A DNA stretch of 57,697 nt from Guptibacillus spartinae (GCF_028610625.1 NZ_JAQQWU010000020.1:1-57697); one strand, 5' to 3'; positions 23,713-33,541 are shown, counted from the stretch's first letter. The notes: generated from the letters alone by a model not told the origin. Translations and numbers: made by a program.

Positions 23713-23946
23713 TTGAAATGTCCAAAATGTAAAATCGGAAAATTGATCCTTTATAAGGAAACCGAATCAGTATATCGTTATAAACTCACTAGAGAAAACA
23801 AGATTTACAAAAAACCATATACTTCTAGTGAACATCCTACCGATAAGGAATATCTAGAATGCGATAATGATGGATGTTATATAATGTGGGATTTTGACTT
23901 AAACGATAAAGGCAAAGTGATAAAAGATAGTCTAACCATTCGTTAA
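23713..23946 (+). CDS. Small zinc-ribbon protein
   Basis: The product has 77 residues. Start TTG 23713 has a perfect GAGGAGGAG. The Cys pairs 'CPKC' (residues 3-6) and 'CDNDGC' (near residue 55) suggest one zinc ribbon with a long insertion. It lies 50 bp upstream of the HNH gene on the same strand and may be co-transcribed with it. Function is unknown. Confidence 0.72.
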   Translation: MKCPKCKIGKLILYKETESVYRYKLTRENKIYKKPYTSSEHPTDKEYLECDNDGCYIMWDFDLNDKGKVIKDSLTIR

Positions 23947-23996
23947 ACTATCAGACGGAATAATACTGAATCTACTAATTAGAAGAGGGGATAAGT

Positions 23997-24950
23997 TTGG
24001 ATAATAACCCGTTTGATTCAACAGATACAGTTCGCTTTTCTAGAAATCGAAAAATTCAAGATATATATGAATTAGCTAATATTTTAAAACGTGTTGAGTT
24101 AGAGAATAATGAATTACGAATTGGAAATTTTATTCTTCAAGGACGGCGAGGTATTACGAAACCTCTGCACTTTAGTCATAAAGAAGACCAGCACTTGGAT
24201 CAGGAACATAATTACACTTTTACTATTTTAGAGGGGGATTTAGAACTATCTCTACAATTAAACGAGAACGGGAATCACCATTATAGGATTAACTCTTTTT
24301 CTCGTATTAATGATTTAGTAGGTCCGATACTCTCTATGAATCTAACGACTGAAAAAGATGCAAAGGGCTGCATCTTCCTTAATCAAAAAATAAAGTTTTC
24401 TGAACGTTATGCTGTATCTGGAGAAAGAGCTAAAAAGCATAGAGAAATGAAGAGAGAAGTTTTCTGTAGTATGTTAACTAAATTAGGTTTTGAAATATCG
24501 GAAAGTTATGACTTACTGCTAGGAGTTTACGATACAAGAAGCAAATCATTTTTAAATACAACTCCTGAAAAATTCGTAAAAGACTTTTTAATGATAACCA
24601 TTTTAAAAGGTCATTTTATGGGTAACAAAGGATACGAATTAGAAATCTTACCGTCCTATTCTTTAAGTCCAGAAAAGGAAGCACCGGAGCAAACCAATGA
24701 GATGCTTCTACCCGAACGAATTAAGAACCAAAAACTAAGTAGAAGTATTCCATTAGGGTTAAGGTTTAAGGTGTTGGAGCGGGATAGAGTATGCATGTTG
24801 TGCGGTCGTTCTCCTAAAGATGACATCATTCTCCATGTCGATCATATAGTCCCATTTTCCTTAGGAGGTCTCACTGTGTTAGAAAACCTTCAAGCTCTAT
24901 GTAATGAATGTAATATCGGTAAAAGCAATAGATCACAAACTAAGTATTAA
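23997..24950 (+). CDS. HNH endonuclease with a novel N-terminal domain
   Basis: The product has 317 residues from TTG 23997 with AGAGGGGA. Residues 1-240 match nothing recognised (a strand-rich block, then 'KKHREMKREVFCSMLTKLGFEI'). Residues about 255-315 are a standard HNH module: 'RFKVLERDRVCMLCGRSP', 'HVDHIVPFSLGG', 'LENLQALCNECN'. All metal and zinc ligands (His-Asp-His, four Cys) are present, so it should nick or cut DNA. It ends at a strong terminator. Confidence 0.85.
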   Translation: MDNNPFDSTDTVRFSRNRKIQDIYELANILKRVELENNELRIGNFILQGRRGITKPLHFSHKEDQHLDQEHNYTFTILEGDLELSLQLNENGNHHYRINSFSRINDLVGPILSMNLTTEKDAKGCIFLNQKIKFSERYAVSGERAKKHREMKREVFCSMLTKLGFEISESYDLLLGVYDTRSKSFLNTTPEKFVKDFLMITILKGHFMGNKGYELEILPSYSLSPEKEAPEQTNEMLLPERIKNQKLSRSIPLGLRFKVLERDRVCMLCGRSPKDDIILHVDHIVPFSLGGLTVLENLQALCNECNIGKSNRSQTKY

Positions 24951-24954
24951 AACA

Positions 24955-24991
24955 AAGCCGACTTTCACGTAAAAAGTGAAGTCGGCTTTGT
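24955..24991. terminator. Intrinsic terminator
   Basis: AAAGCCGACTTTCAC pairs with GTGAAGTCGGCTTT, one base unpaired. Confidence 0.9.
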
Positions 24992-25079
24992 TTAGTTATA
25001 CGAATGTTGTATTGTACAGCAGGAAAAAAGCCGTACCCGCTCTCCTTTACTAAAAATTCAATGTAAAAAAATCTTTAAA

Positions 25080-25346
25080 TCAGCTTTCTACTTCCTCTTC
25101 CACTCCCAAATCAATTTTCATTCTATGCCGACTTTCTTGTAATTGATCTTGCGCTTCATGGGTATAATACTTCACCCATTTGTCCTCCAGTTCACCAAAC
25201 ACCTCTTGTATACTATAAACTGTCGGGAATTCTTTTATTGTTTCTATAGCGCACGTCTTAAAAGACGAAGCTTTATAGATAATCTCCTTGGGATATACAC
25301 CTAAATGATTATCTTCTATATAACCAATGATAAACTTTTTCATCAT
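25080..25346 (-). CDS. Hypothetical protein
   Basis: The product has 88 residues from ATG 25346 with GAGGGGGA. Mixed alpha/beta start ('MMKKFIIGYIEDNHLGVYPKEIIY') and a charged helical end. No signal or membrane segment, and no recognised family. An ATTATAAC-cta-GTTATAAT palindrome lies about 25 bp before its start. Confidence 0.68.
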   Translation of the reverse strand: MMKKFIIGYIEDNHLGVYPKEIIYKASSFKTCAIETIKEFPTVYSIQEVFGELEDKWVKYYTHEAQDQLQESRHRMKIDLGVEEEVES

Positions 25347-25369
25347 ATTTAATCCCCCTCAGTGTTCAA

Positions 25370-25388
25370 ATTATAACCTAGTTATAAT
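25370..25388. promoter_or_regulatory. Short palindrome, possible operator
   Basis: ATTATAAC and GTTATAAT are perfect inverted 8-mers around CTA, just upstream of the gene starting at 25346. They may overlap its promoter. Confidence 0.35.
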
Positions 25389-25470
25389 AATAAACCAATT
25401 AATCCTTTTCTCGGTAATGCGCACTGCAGAGAGCTTATGAGCTAAGGAAGATATTACAAAACTCTACAGT

Positions 25471-25506
25471 ATAAAACGCCTCTCTTAGAAAATGAGAGAC
25501 GTTTTA
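25471..25506 (-). terminator. Intrinsic terminator of the large lipoprotein gene
   Basis: AAAACG.CTCTC pairs with GAGAG.CGTTTT; the T tract is on the minus strand. Confidence 0.85.
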
Positions 25507-25523
25507 TTCCTTGATTAATCGAC

Positions 25524-27683
25524 TTATTCTTTCGACATAAACTCCACTTTCAAATCAGCCGTATCAGCATAATGATTTTTTATGGTCTTTGGCATCGCTT
25601 CTTGTTGTTCTTCTACGTTAGTATAGTAAAACAGAGTCGTTCCATCAAAGTAAGCAGCCCAAATTTCTCCAGAGTCCTTATACATAATTATCCCATTAAA
25701 ACTTTGTGCAACACCAGTTAAGAAACCGGAGTAAACAGTAGATCCAAATCCGTCGATGTCTTCTTCTTTTGAGTACGTACCAAACCTTTCTATAAAGGCA
25801 CCGTATTTATCTCCTGTTAAATCCTTTAATTTAGCGTCAATGTTTTCTGGAAGCATACCTATACTATTAAAAGTGGTGGACTGCTCGGCATTACCTTTAG
25901 GATAATTCCCTTCAAAGGGTCCAACACCTGCCCCTTTGTACCCATCGCAAAGTTCATTAGACGTTACTTCAATACTCTCATCGAGATGAAAAAATGACAC
26001 TTCGCAACCCATGTCGTCTTCTGGGTATTCAGCAGTATCCTCAGTCGTTAGGTTTGCAGTCCCCTTTATTAATCCAGTGTTACCACCGTTCGATACGTTC
26101 AATTGAAAATCAAAGGTGCTACTCGTCTGGTTAGTGATTTTTAAACTTCTCCCGCTGTGAGCGTTCGTTTCTGACCAATCTCCCACCCAGTCTTTAGGCG
26201 AGAGGGGAGTGTTAGCCACTTCTTCACCCTTCTTTGACCAATTATTAGCGTTATCATCCGTGATAACTACCGGTGCATTATCTTCTAGCTTGGAGATGGT
26301 GAGATCCCCATAAGGCATTGCTGGTGAGACATCTAAAGCCACCCAAAAAGCTAACCGAAACTCACTTGTCTGACTTTCCCATTGTTGAAGACTATTTAAC
26401 TCCCCTTTAGCCATTTTATGTGTTGGGTCGTAATCACTCACAACTTGCTGATAGAGTTCTTTGAATCCTTTATAAACTATTTCTTTCGCACTTTGGTCAT
26501 CCTTATTACACTCTTTTTTTAAATCAAAGCGATAAGTTATGGAATCTAGTTTCCCCGACATGAAATTAAAAGAGACCGTATCACTTTTTACACATGTAGT
26601 TGATGAATATCTGTCTTCTTTCACAGATAGATATGTCATTCCATCATTTCCATTTTCCTCGCTTGCATTTGGAATAGCCTTTTTCAATTCCTCTACTGAC
26701 ATTCCCCAATCCAACAAAGAGAGGTAGTTATCATCATTGAAATCGCCTTTCTCTAAAGCAATTTCACGGGCAAATTGTTCGGCAAAGTTTTCTTCTTCTG
26801 ATTCATAACTTTTTACAAGAGCCTTTGCGTATTCAGGATAGAATTTCGGTTCTTTATCATCCAAAACAGCGTATACGTCTGATACTAATTTACGAATCTT
26901 ATCCGCGACTACTGTGCCGTTTTGAGTTTCACTAGATATGAGATCGGGCGTTTCAATGCCCTGAAAAGATTTAATTCCGTGTCCATTGTATATTCGAACA
27001 CTCGATTTTGTCCTGATGAGTGCTGTAGTGGGAGAGACGTCATATCCGCCACGAGCAACCCATTCACCGCCTTCATCATATATGGTAATTTTCGTTTCTG
27101 ATCGTTGATTTAAGAATTCCTTAAAATACCCATAAGGTACAGTGTCATATTGCTGTCCGACATAAGCATAGGTCATAATCTTTATCGTGCGATAAGAGAT
27201 CTCTTCGGATGAGAATAGTTGTTTCAATGAATCTAGTAAGAATTCAACTATTTTTTTCGTAGTATCCATGACCTTTAATATTGGTACAAGACCTAGTATG
27301 TCTATTTTAATGCTTTTTTTAATTCCAGTGTTTACGGAATCATTTAATGTTTTTAAATCATCCTGTCCATACCAGCTATTATAAATGATTTCTAATCCGA
27401 AAAACTCCTTAAGAATACCATCTTTAATAACTTCTTTCTTCTCAATTTGTTCAATAGCCCAATTATCTCTCCCTTTAGCCTTGCTATCATCGATAACTGC
27501 GATATTTGTCCCATTTAATAACTCGTCAATTTCCATTTTCTTATCTTTCTTTTTTGGAGTCTTTTCCTCCGTTTTCATTTCATTTTGATTAGTAGAAGCC
27601 GACTCATTTTTACTGCATCCAACAACAAAGATAGAAAACATGAATAGAAACAAAAGAACAACAGAAAATTGTTTAGCTTTCAT
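25524..27683 (-). CDS. Large multi-domain lipoprotein
   Basis: The product has 719 residues from ATG 27683 (GTG 27686 directly before it is an alternative). The signal peptide ends in the lipobox VVGC. A Lys/Glu-rich linker follows. Residues about 330-440 contain 'DWGMSVEELKKAIPNA', the type of motif seen in DUF4309-like and similar secreted Bacillus domains. Residues about 495-590 form a beta-sandwich-like module ('WVGDWSE', 'SLKITNQTSSTFDFQLNVSNGG', a Cys pair, 'GPFEGNYPKG'). It should be exposed on the cell surface. It is monocistronic. Function is unknown. Confidence 0.82.
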   Translation of the reverse strand: MKAKQFSVVLLFLFMFSIFVVGCSKNESASTNQNEMKTEEKTPKKKDKKMEIDELLNGTNIAVIDDSKAKGRDNWAIEQIEKKEVIKDGILKEFFGLEIIYNSWYGQDDLKTLNDSVNTGIKKSIKIDILGLVPILKVMDTTKKIVEFLLDSLKQLFSSEEISYRTIKIMTYAYVGQQYDTVPYGYFKEFLNQRSETKITIYDEGGEWVARGGYDVSPTTALIRTKSSVRIYNGHGIKSFQGIETPDLISSETQNGTVVADKIRKLVSDVYAVLDDKEPKFYPEYAKALVKSYESEEENFAEQFAREIALEKGDFNDDNYLSLLDWGMSVEELKKAIPNASEENGNDGMTYLSVKEDRYSSTTCVKSDTVSFNFMSGKLDSITYRFDLKKECNKDDQSAKEIVYKGFKELYQQVVSDYDPTHKMAKGELNSLQQWESQTSEFRLAFWVALDVSPAMPYGDLTISKLEDNAPVVITDDNANNWSKKGEEVANTPLSPKDWVGDWSETNAHSGRSLKITNQTSSTFDFQLNVSNGGNTGLIKGTANLTTEDTAEYPEDDMGCEVSFFHLDESIEVTSNELCDGYKGAGVGPFEGNYPKGNAEQSTTFNSIGMLPENIDAKLKDLTGDKYGAFIERFGTYSKEEDIDGFGSTVYSGFLTGVAQSFNGIIMYKDSGEIWAAYFDGTTLFYYTNVEEQQEAMPKTIKNHYADTADLKVEFMSKE

Positions 27684-27981
27684 CACATCATCCTTTCCTA
27701 TATTCGATAAAGGAAGAGTTCTCGATCATAGTAGAAATACCTTCCAATGTTATATTCCATTTAATTTACATTAAATCGATGAAGAGATCGTATTTGTTAT
27801 AAATATGGGACTTACTCACTGTTCCAAAAGACTCAAGTACATTCAGATAAGGTAGCAATTCTGAGACAATCGCTACCTCCTTTGGTAAAATATAGACGCA
27901 GAAGAATACCAATTTGTTAACAAGGATTGTTATTGTTTGCATTACGTCACACTATACTAATCGAACAGAGAGGTGCAGGGA
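27684..27981. other. Divergent intergenic region
   Basis: No gene or convincing structure was seen. It should hold the promoters of the large lipoprotein gene (leftward) and of the CoiA-like gene (rightward). Confidence 0.5.
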
Positions 27982-29682
27982 TTGTTACAAGCGATAGATG
28001 CTTCAGGTAATAAATATCATTCATTTATAGAAGAAAATAGCGAACAGGTTAAAGAGTTAGATCAAAACAGAAGGTTGTTATGCCCTGACTGCAGAAACCC
28101 CATCCAACTTAAATCTGGACCAGTTAAGATCAATCATTTTGCACATAGAAGAGGACACCTTTGTACTGACAAATACTCTGAACCAGAAAGTCCACAGCAT
28201 TTAAAAGGCAAGATTTCGCTAAAAGCGCAATTAGAGCGGATGCATCCAAATAGTAGAGTTGAGCTTGAATATAAAGTTCAAAAGACCAATCAACGAAGCG
28301 ATGTCATGGTAATCCATCCTGATGGCAAACACGAAGCTTTTGAGTTTCAATGTTCCCCAATATCAGAGGCAGTAATGAACGAACGACATACCTTATATAA
28401 ACAAGCAGGAGTGAAAGATTATTGGATATTCGGAGAGACAGTTCACTCCTATCATGAATCAAAGGATGATAACTACAATGAAAGTAGTCTTCATAAATTC
28501 AGGGGAATGGAGTTAGCAGTACAAGCATTCCAAGAGAACCTCTATTACATTAATACAAATACTGAACGTTTGAGAGCTCTCTATAACTTTAATTACAAAA
28601 ATAATTACTCTAAAACTGTATTTCATATCAGGGAAGAGAGTATGGATTTAGGATCCATACTAAAGTTCGAGGATTATTTAATGAACTCTTCTATTAAGAG
28701 TATGATCCTAAATAACAGAGAAGCAGCTGCTATCGCTGAAGAAGAGCGCGTTAGAAACCAAAAAGAGAAAGAGAAGAAAGAAGAGCTTCGTAAAGAACAA
28801 GCTGTTGAAGAAAAACGAAAAAGAATGCGCGAAATTCATCATACGTTAAATAATAAGAACCTCATAACAAAAAAAGAAGAAGAACTTTACAACACACTCA
28901 TGCAGAAACACGGTTATCAATATCTCCCAGGATGCTTTAATATTGCAGTAGAACATAATGATATGATCATCACTCCTAACCATGTATGGCAGCTTTGGAT
29001 CTATGATGAATTCATACACCATAAGAACTTACACTCTTCAGGTAGGGTTTTTGTTTCAAACATTAAAGATTCTTTCTGGAAGATGATAAATAAAGGGGTT
29101 TTTAGAGCCAAAAGATCTAAAAATAACTCTTACCGATCTGTTCATTTTTCATACCCTATCTATGCCTATATATCAGCGTTAGCTATGTTAGATGTACTAT
29201 CCAAACTTTCCTACAAACGTAATTACTACTCCATTGAGGTAGATGAAATAAAGCCTTTTAACGATAAATGGAAGAACATATTATTATCGATCGCCACAGA
29301 AGAAGCTATTGATGTTTTCGACGAAGAAGATAGCTTACGGTATCATTTTGAGAAGAATAAACAGTTTTCAAGCAAAGCGGATGAGTTAATAAATGATGCG
29401 ATGTTATCTTTTCTAAAAACAAATTTGAATTTATCCTTAGAGAAATATAGAAAGATCGAAGAACTTAAAAGTAAACAAAAGCAATATAGAAACACAATAC
29501 AGTATATTCATAATTTATCAGGGGATGTAGGAGATACATTGAGTGAGTGGGAGAGGAACTTCATTAAAAATTCCCATCAAAATAAGAACAAGTTGACTGA
29601 AAAACAACTGACAGTCGTAGATAGAATATCAACCAAGGTGGAACAAAAATTAAATATCTCATTATCAATGGAAAATATCTAA
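27982..29682 (+). CDS. CoiA-like protein (competence/nuclease-fold family), long form
   Basis: The product has 566 residues. TTG 27982 gives the usual CoiA start 'MLQAIDASGNKY' and has GAGAGGTG upstream. The CoiA signature is clear in the first 200 residues: zinc-finger 'LCPDC..PIQLK', 'HFAHRRG', 'ESPQHLKGK', then a PD-(D/E)XK-like core 'RSDVMV' and 'AFEFQCS', then 'YKQAGVKDYWIFG'. A central Lys/Glu coiled coil (about 245-285) and a helical C-terminal half are extra relative to ordinary CoiA. CoiA acts in natural transformation and recombination in Gram-positives; longer relatives are common on mobile DNA. Confidence 0.85.
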   Translation: MLQAIDASGNKYHSFIEENSEQVKELDQNRRLLCPDCRNPIQLKSGPVKINHFAHRRGHLCTDKYSEPESPQHLKGKISLKAQLERMHPNSRVELEYKVQKTNQRSDVMVIHPDGKHEAFEFQCSPISEAVMNERHTLYKQAGVKDYWIFGETVHSYHESKDDNYNESSLHKFRGMELAVQAFQENLYYINTNTERLRALYNFNYKNNYSKTVFHIREESMDLGSILKFEDYLMNSSIKSMILNNREAAAIAEEERVRNQKEKEKKEELRKEQAVEEKRKRMREIHHTLNNKNLITKKEEELYNTLMQKHGYQYLPGCFNIAVEHNDMIITPNHVWQLWIYDEFIHHKNLHSSGRVFVSNIKDSFWKMINKGVFRAKRSKNNSYRSVHFSYPIYAYISALAMLDVLSKLSYKRNYYSIEVDEIKPFNDKWKNILLSIATEEAIDVFDEEDSLRYHFEKNKQFSSKADELINDAMLSFLKTNLNLSLEKYRKIEELKSKQKQYRNTIQYIHNLSGDVGDTLSEWERNFIKNSHQNKNKLTEKQLTVVDRISTKVEQKLNISLSMENI

Positions 29683-29783
29683 AAGAAGATATTAAAAAAA
29701 ATGAATACTAAAATCCGCTTTTTGTCTAATACCCGGAGATAACCCTTTTCAATTTCACTACTGTGTTTTTCTAGTTCACAAGA

Positions 29784-29825
29784 GATAAAGGGTGTTAGAG
29801 CTATTTAGCTCTAACACCCTTTATC
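29784..29825. terminator. Bidirectional intrinsic terminator
   Basis: The 18-bp stem GATAAAGGGTGTTAGAGC/GCTCTAACACCCTTTATC with loop TATTTA. Confidence 0.92.
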
Positions 29826-29833
29826 CGTTATAT

Positions 29834-29944
29834 TTAGTGTTTTCTAGTCTTCATTTTAGGTTTAGTGAAGTAGAGGAGGTAGTCAGAACCACCAGCTTAG
29901 AATCCGTACCACTCATTGTATAGTCTCCCACCGATTTAGATGGA
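29834..29944 (-). pseudogene. 3' fragment of a second rocA (P5C dehydrogenase) gene
   Basis: The minus-strand translation gives 'YTMSGTDSK', then after a one-base deletion 'GGSDYLLYFTKPKMKTRK' and a stop. It matches the C-terminus of the intact RocA ('YNMSGTDSKAGGPDYLLYFT..KMKTRK'). Nothing further upstream resembles rocA. It lies just beyond the 3' end of the nupC-like gene. Confidence 0.82.
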
Positions 29945-30019
29945 ATTAGTTTGTTTTATTGTTTTTGCAATTCATAGGATGGTGTTTTTGTATATCGAAA
30001 TGGATTCTTGAAATATTTA

Positions 30020-31201
30020 TTAAGAAAACAACCCTACCATTGTAGCTGTTAGAATACTAGCCATAGTTGCAACGAGCAGCATTTTAAGACCAAACTTAGC
30101 TACAATTCCTGCCTTTGCTCCGTTGATCGCCTGAATAGAACCACTGATTATTCCAATAGAACTAAAGTTAGCAAAGGAAACCAAGAAGGTACTAATGATA
30201 GCTACAGACTTAGGTGAAAGAGTATCTATAATCTCCTGTAGTTGAAGCATAGCAACAAACTCATTAGTTGCTAATTTCGTACCCATAAGAGACCCTACCT
30301 GAATCATATCAGCAGAAGGAACACCCATGAAGTAAGCTATCGGCGCAAATATGTAACCTAGAATCTCAGTGAAACTCATTCCGATCACAGACATGAAACC
30401 TGCGTCTATCATTGAAATAAGACCAACATAAGCAACCAACATAGCTCCTACGATAAGTGCAACCTTACCACCGTCTAAAGCACCTACACTAATTGCCTCG
30501 AACACTGACTTAGTGTTAGATACTTCTTTAATGTTAATTTCCTCGTCCTCAGTTTTCTTAATAGGCGCTACCATTGTAGCAATAATTAAAGCTGAAAGAG
30601 CGTTCAAGATCATAGCAACCAGTACATATTGTGGCGGAATCATACTCATGTACGCACCCATAATGGAAGCTGAAACACTAGCCATAGCAGAAGTAGAAAC
30701 AATGAATAATTTGTTATCGTTCATTTTATCCAAGTGACCTTTAATCGCTAGCAAACTTTCGCTCTGACCAAAGAATATAGAATTAATAGAATTGAACGTA
30801 ACAACCTTTGAAAGTCCTGTGATTTTTGCTAGGAATCCACCAATATACTTTATAGCAAGTGGCAGTAGCTTAATGTGAGTTAATATAGACAGAAGCGTTG
30901 ATGTGAAAATAATGAGCATTAGAACATTCACAAAAAACACTGTTGTTCCCTCAGGAATCCACCCACCGACTACAAAGTCGATCCCATCATAACCATAAGT
31001 TAGAACCTTAGTGACGCCGTTAGAAATGGCTTCAACGATCTTCATTCCAATCGCAGTTTTGAACATGACCAAAGTTACAGCAATCTGTAGACCGAACATA
31101 ACACCAATAGCTTTAAAGTTAATGTTTCGCTTATCGTTACTGATAAGATAACCAATTCCCAAAGTAAGTAACATACCGACAATTCCAATTAATATAGACA
31201 T
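30020..31201 (-). CDS. nupC: Concentrative nucleoside transporter (CNT family, NupC-like)
   Basis: The product has 393 residues from ATG 31201 with AAAGGAG, the usual CNT length. It has about nine to ten hydrophobic segments. The family motif around substrate-binding residues is visible: 'SVFEAISVGALDGGKVAL', 'GTKLATNEFVAM', and 'ALTGFANFSSIG'-like 'VSFANFSSIGIISGSIQA'. Proton- or sodium-driven uptake of nucleosides is expected. It lies 133 bp downstream of rocA on the same strand, separated by a hairpin. A rocA fragment follows it. Confidence 0.9.
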   Translation of the reverse strand: MSILIGIVGMLLTLGIGYLISNDKRNINFKAIGVMFGLQIAVTLVMFKTAIGMKIVEAISNGVTKVLTYGYDGIDFVVGGWIPEGTTVFFVNVLMLIIFTSTLLSILTHIKLLPLAIKYIGGFLAKITGLSKVVTFNSINSIFFGQSESLLAIKGHLDKMNDNKLFIVSTSAMASVSASIMGAYMSMIPPQYVLVAMILNALSALIIATMVAPIKKTEDEEINIKEVSNTKSVFEAISVGALDGGKVALIVGAMLVAYVGLISMIDAGFMSVIGMSFTEILGYIFAPIAYFMGVPSADMIQVGSLMGTKLATNEFVAMLQLQEIIDTLSPKSVAIISTFLVSFANFSSIGIISGSIQAINGAKAGIVAKFGLKMLLVATMASILTATMVGLFS

Positions 31202-31275
31202 TTTATAATCTCCTTTTTTATATAAGAAAGAGGCTGGTCAAAATATTTGTTCACAAAATCACTCTGAACAGTTTT

Positions 31276-31310
31276 TTGGGGTGCGAATTCTTCCCTGAAT
31301 TGCACCCCAA
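31276..31310 (-). terminator. Hairpin after rocA
   Basis: TTGGGGTGC.AATTC pairs with GAATT.GCACCCCAA. The T tract on the minus strand is poor, so it may be a partial terminator between rocA and the nupC-like gene. Confidence 0.6.
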
Positions 31311-31334
31311 TTAATTATTTTCTTATTAATTTTA

Positions 31335-32933
31335 TTACGAAAGATTAGAGAGTTTTCTTGTCTTCATTTTTGGCTGAGTAAAGTAGAGTAAGTAGTCCGG
31401 TCCGCCCGCTTTGGAATCCGTTCCACTCATGTTATAACCTCCAAATGGATGAACCCCCACAAGAGCTCCAGTACACTTTTTGTTAATATAGAGGTTTCCA
31501 CACTGCATGTCTTCAAGAGCTTCTTCAATACGTTCTTCTACAGTCGAATGGAAGGCTCCAGTAAGTCCATACTCTGTATTGTTGTACTGTCTAATCGCAT
31601 CCTTATAGTCCTTTGCCTTTGTAAGACCCAGAACAGGACCGAAGATTTCTTCTTGGAAAATACGATCTGTTTCAACTACATTACCGAAAATCGTTGGTTC
31701 GATATAATATCCTTCATCACTACCAGCTTCTCCACCAAGCAAAAGTTCAGCTTCCTTTTTACCGACTTCAATGTAACCCATCACTTTGTCGAATGATTTT
31801 TGATCAGATACCGGTCCCATTTCAAAATTATCTTTCCCAGGTCCCATTACAAGCTTTTTCGCTTCATCAACAACCTTAGCCGCTACTTCGTCATAGACAC
31901 TTTCTACGATGATTGCCCGAGAACCAGCTGAACACTTCTGTCCTTGGAACCCAAATGCCGAACTTACAATATCTTTTGCAGCTTGATCAAGATCAGCCGT
32001 TTCATCAACTACAACACCATCTTTTCCACCCATCTCAGCAACCACTGTTTTCAACCATCTTTGCCCTGGTTGTACTTTAGCCGCTCTTTCATAAATGCGT
32101 GTACCTGTCGCTCTGGAACCTGTGAAGCTAATAAATCTTGTTTTTGGACTATCGACCAAGTAGTCGCCGATTTCACTGCCATAACCAGGCAAGAAGTTTA
32201 GTACACCTTTTGGTAGTCCGACTTCTTCCATTAGCTCTACAAATTTATAGCCAATGACAGAAGTGAGCTCTGATGGTTTAAGGATGACAGTGTTGCCTGT
32301 CACGATCGCGCTTGTTACTGTACCCGCAAGAATAGCAAGAGGGAAGTTCCATGGTGGGATAACAACTCCGACACCGAGCGGAATATATTCTAGTTTATTA
32401 TCTTCTGCAGGAAGAGGACGGTACATATCTGGATCTACATTAGGATTGATTTGGATAAGCGGTTCAGGATTAGCGAGGTCTAGCATTTGTCTCGCATAAT
32501 ACTCCATGAAGTCGATTGCTTCAGCTGTATCTGCATCCGCTTCAAGCCAGTTTTTACCCGATTCAAATACCATCCATGCTGTAAACTCATGCTTTCTCTC
32601 ACGCATAATGCGAGAAGCTTCAAAGAGGTAGTGAACTCTTTCTTTAGCAGGTACTTTGCTCCATGTCTTAAATGTTTCACTAGCTACATTAAGAGCACGT
32701 TCAGCTTCTTTTGTTCCTGCAGCAGACACATAACCTACGACTTCGTCCTTTTTACCAGGATTTAATGATTCGATAACTCGCTCAGTTTTAATTCTTTCAC
32801 CATTAATAACGAGTGGGTATTGCTTCCCAAGCTTAGATTGCACATCATTAAGTTGCGCTTCAATTTCAGTCTTATTTTTAGGATTTTTAAAATTAACGAA
32901 CGGTTCATTTTCAAAAGTATAAATATTTTTCAT
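31335..32933 (-). CDS. rocA: L-glutamate gamma-semialdehyde (1-pyrroline-5-carboxylate) dehydrogenase
   Basis: The product has 532 residues. ATG 32933 has AGGGGAG upstream; a longer frame to 32975 lacks a site and crosses the cre-like box. It is a full-length aldehyde dehydrogenase: NAD site 'PPWNFPLAI' and 'FTGSRATG', catalytic Glu in 'VAEMGGKD', catalytic Cys in 'FQGQKCSAGSR', then 'IFGPVLGL' and the C-terminal 'MSGTDSKAGGPDYLL'. It oxidises glutamate semialdehyde to glutamate with NAD+, the last step of proline and arginine breakdown. No proline dehydrogenase gene is beside it. Confidence 0.95.
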   Translation of the reverse strand: MKNIYTFENEPFVNFKNPKNKTEIEAQLNDVQSKLGKQYPLVINGERIKTERVIESLNPGKKDEVVGYVSAAGTKEAERALNVASETFKTWSKVPAKERVHYLFEASRIMRERKHEFTAWMVFESGKNWLEADADTAEAIDFMEYYARQMLDLANPEPLIQINPNVDPDMYRPLPAEDNKLEYIPLGVGVVIPPWNFPLAILAGTVTSAIVTGNTVILKPSELTSVIGYKFVELMEEVGLPKGVLNFLPGYGSEIGDYLVDSPKTRFISFTGSRATGTRIYERAAKVQPGQRWLKTVVAEMGGKDGVVVDETADLDQAAKDIVSSAFGFQGQKCSAGSRAIIVESVYDEVAAKVVDEAKKLVMGPGKDNFEMGPVSDQKSFDKVMGYIEVGKKEAELLLGGEAGSDEGYYIEPTIFGNVVETDRIFQEEIFGPVLGLTKAKDYKDAIRQYNNTEYGLTGAFHSTVEERIEEALEDMQCGNLYINKKCTGALVGVHPFGGYNMSGTDSKAGGPDYLLYFTQPKMKTRKLSNLS

Positions 32934-32960
32934 GGATAATCTCCCCTTATAAATGTATTT

Positions 32961-32974
32961 AGAAAACGGTTTCA
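32961..32974 (-). promoter_or_regulatory. cre-like site upstream of rocA
   Basis: On the minus strand TGAAACCGTTTTCT differs from the CcpA consensus TGWAANCGNTNWCA at one position (the last). It lies 28-41 bp before the rocA ATG, which would suit repression by CcpA. By eye only. Confidence 0.6.
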
Positions 32975-33243
32975 TTTATTCGATTGAATAAAAAGACTTG
33001 GAAACCTCTTTCAGTTCTAGATAATTATCAGAGTATTACACCAAAAGACCCCAAGTGAACGGATTAAAATATTAATAAAATATATGTTTATATAAAATTC
33101 ATGCAATAAAATTTGGTTTGCCTATGTTAAACTGAATTAAAATGTTGTTTTTTTACTATCTAGACCACATGTATGGGTACGATTAATCCATGTCTTAAGA
33201 CACTATCAATTAGTAATCTAGTTCTAAAGGAGAGAAATATCTA

Positions 33244-33456
33244 ATGGGAGATACCAAACCTTGTTTCAAGTGTAAAAAGTTCAAGAATGTTGACGACATG
33301 AAATGCTGTGAGTTCAATTTCGACGCATTCTGTCCTAATTGCGATGATGAATTGGTTATGATACGAGATCACTCCAATTTTAGAAGTTACGTACATATTG
33401 GATCATTAACTCGATTACAAGCTGCTCAACCAACTCAGCATTGGATTAAGTTGTGA
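33244..33456 (+). CDS. Small Cys-rich (zinc-ribbon-like) protein
   Basis: The product has 70 residues from ATG 33244, with AAAGGAGAG 8 bp upstream. Cys pairs: 'CFKC', 'KCCEF', 'FCPNC'. It is probably a zinc-binding protein. The rest is unrecognised. The 310-bp gap before it holds only the rocA promoter region and its own leader. Confidence 0.7.
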   Translation: MGDTKPCFKCKKFKNVDDMKCCEFNFDAFCPNCDDELVMIRDHSNFRSYVHIGSLTRLQAAQPTQHWIKL

Positions 33457-33541
33457 TTCATCAGAAATAGATTTTATCAATTAGTAAAGGCATTTAGACA
33501 CTCATTTTCATTAGATAAGATATAAGAGAGGGGAAGGCTAA

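Noticed and set aside
31449-32765. Several plus-strand open frames of 60-115 codons inside rocA
   Set aside because: They are antisense to a strongly conserved enzyme gene, have no ribosome sites, and their composition follows from codon bias on the other strand.
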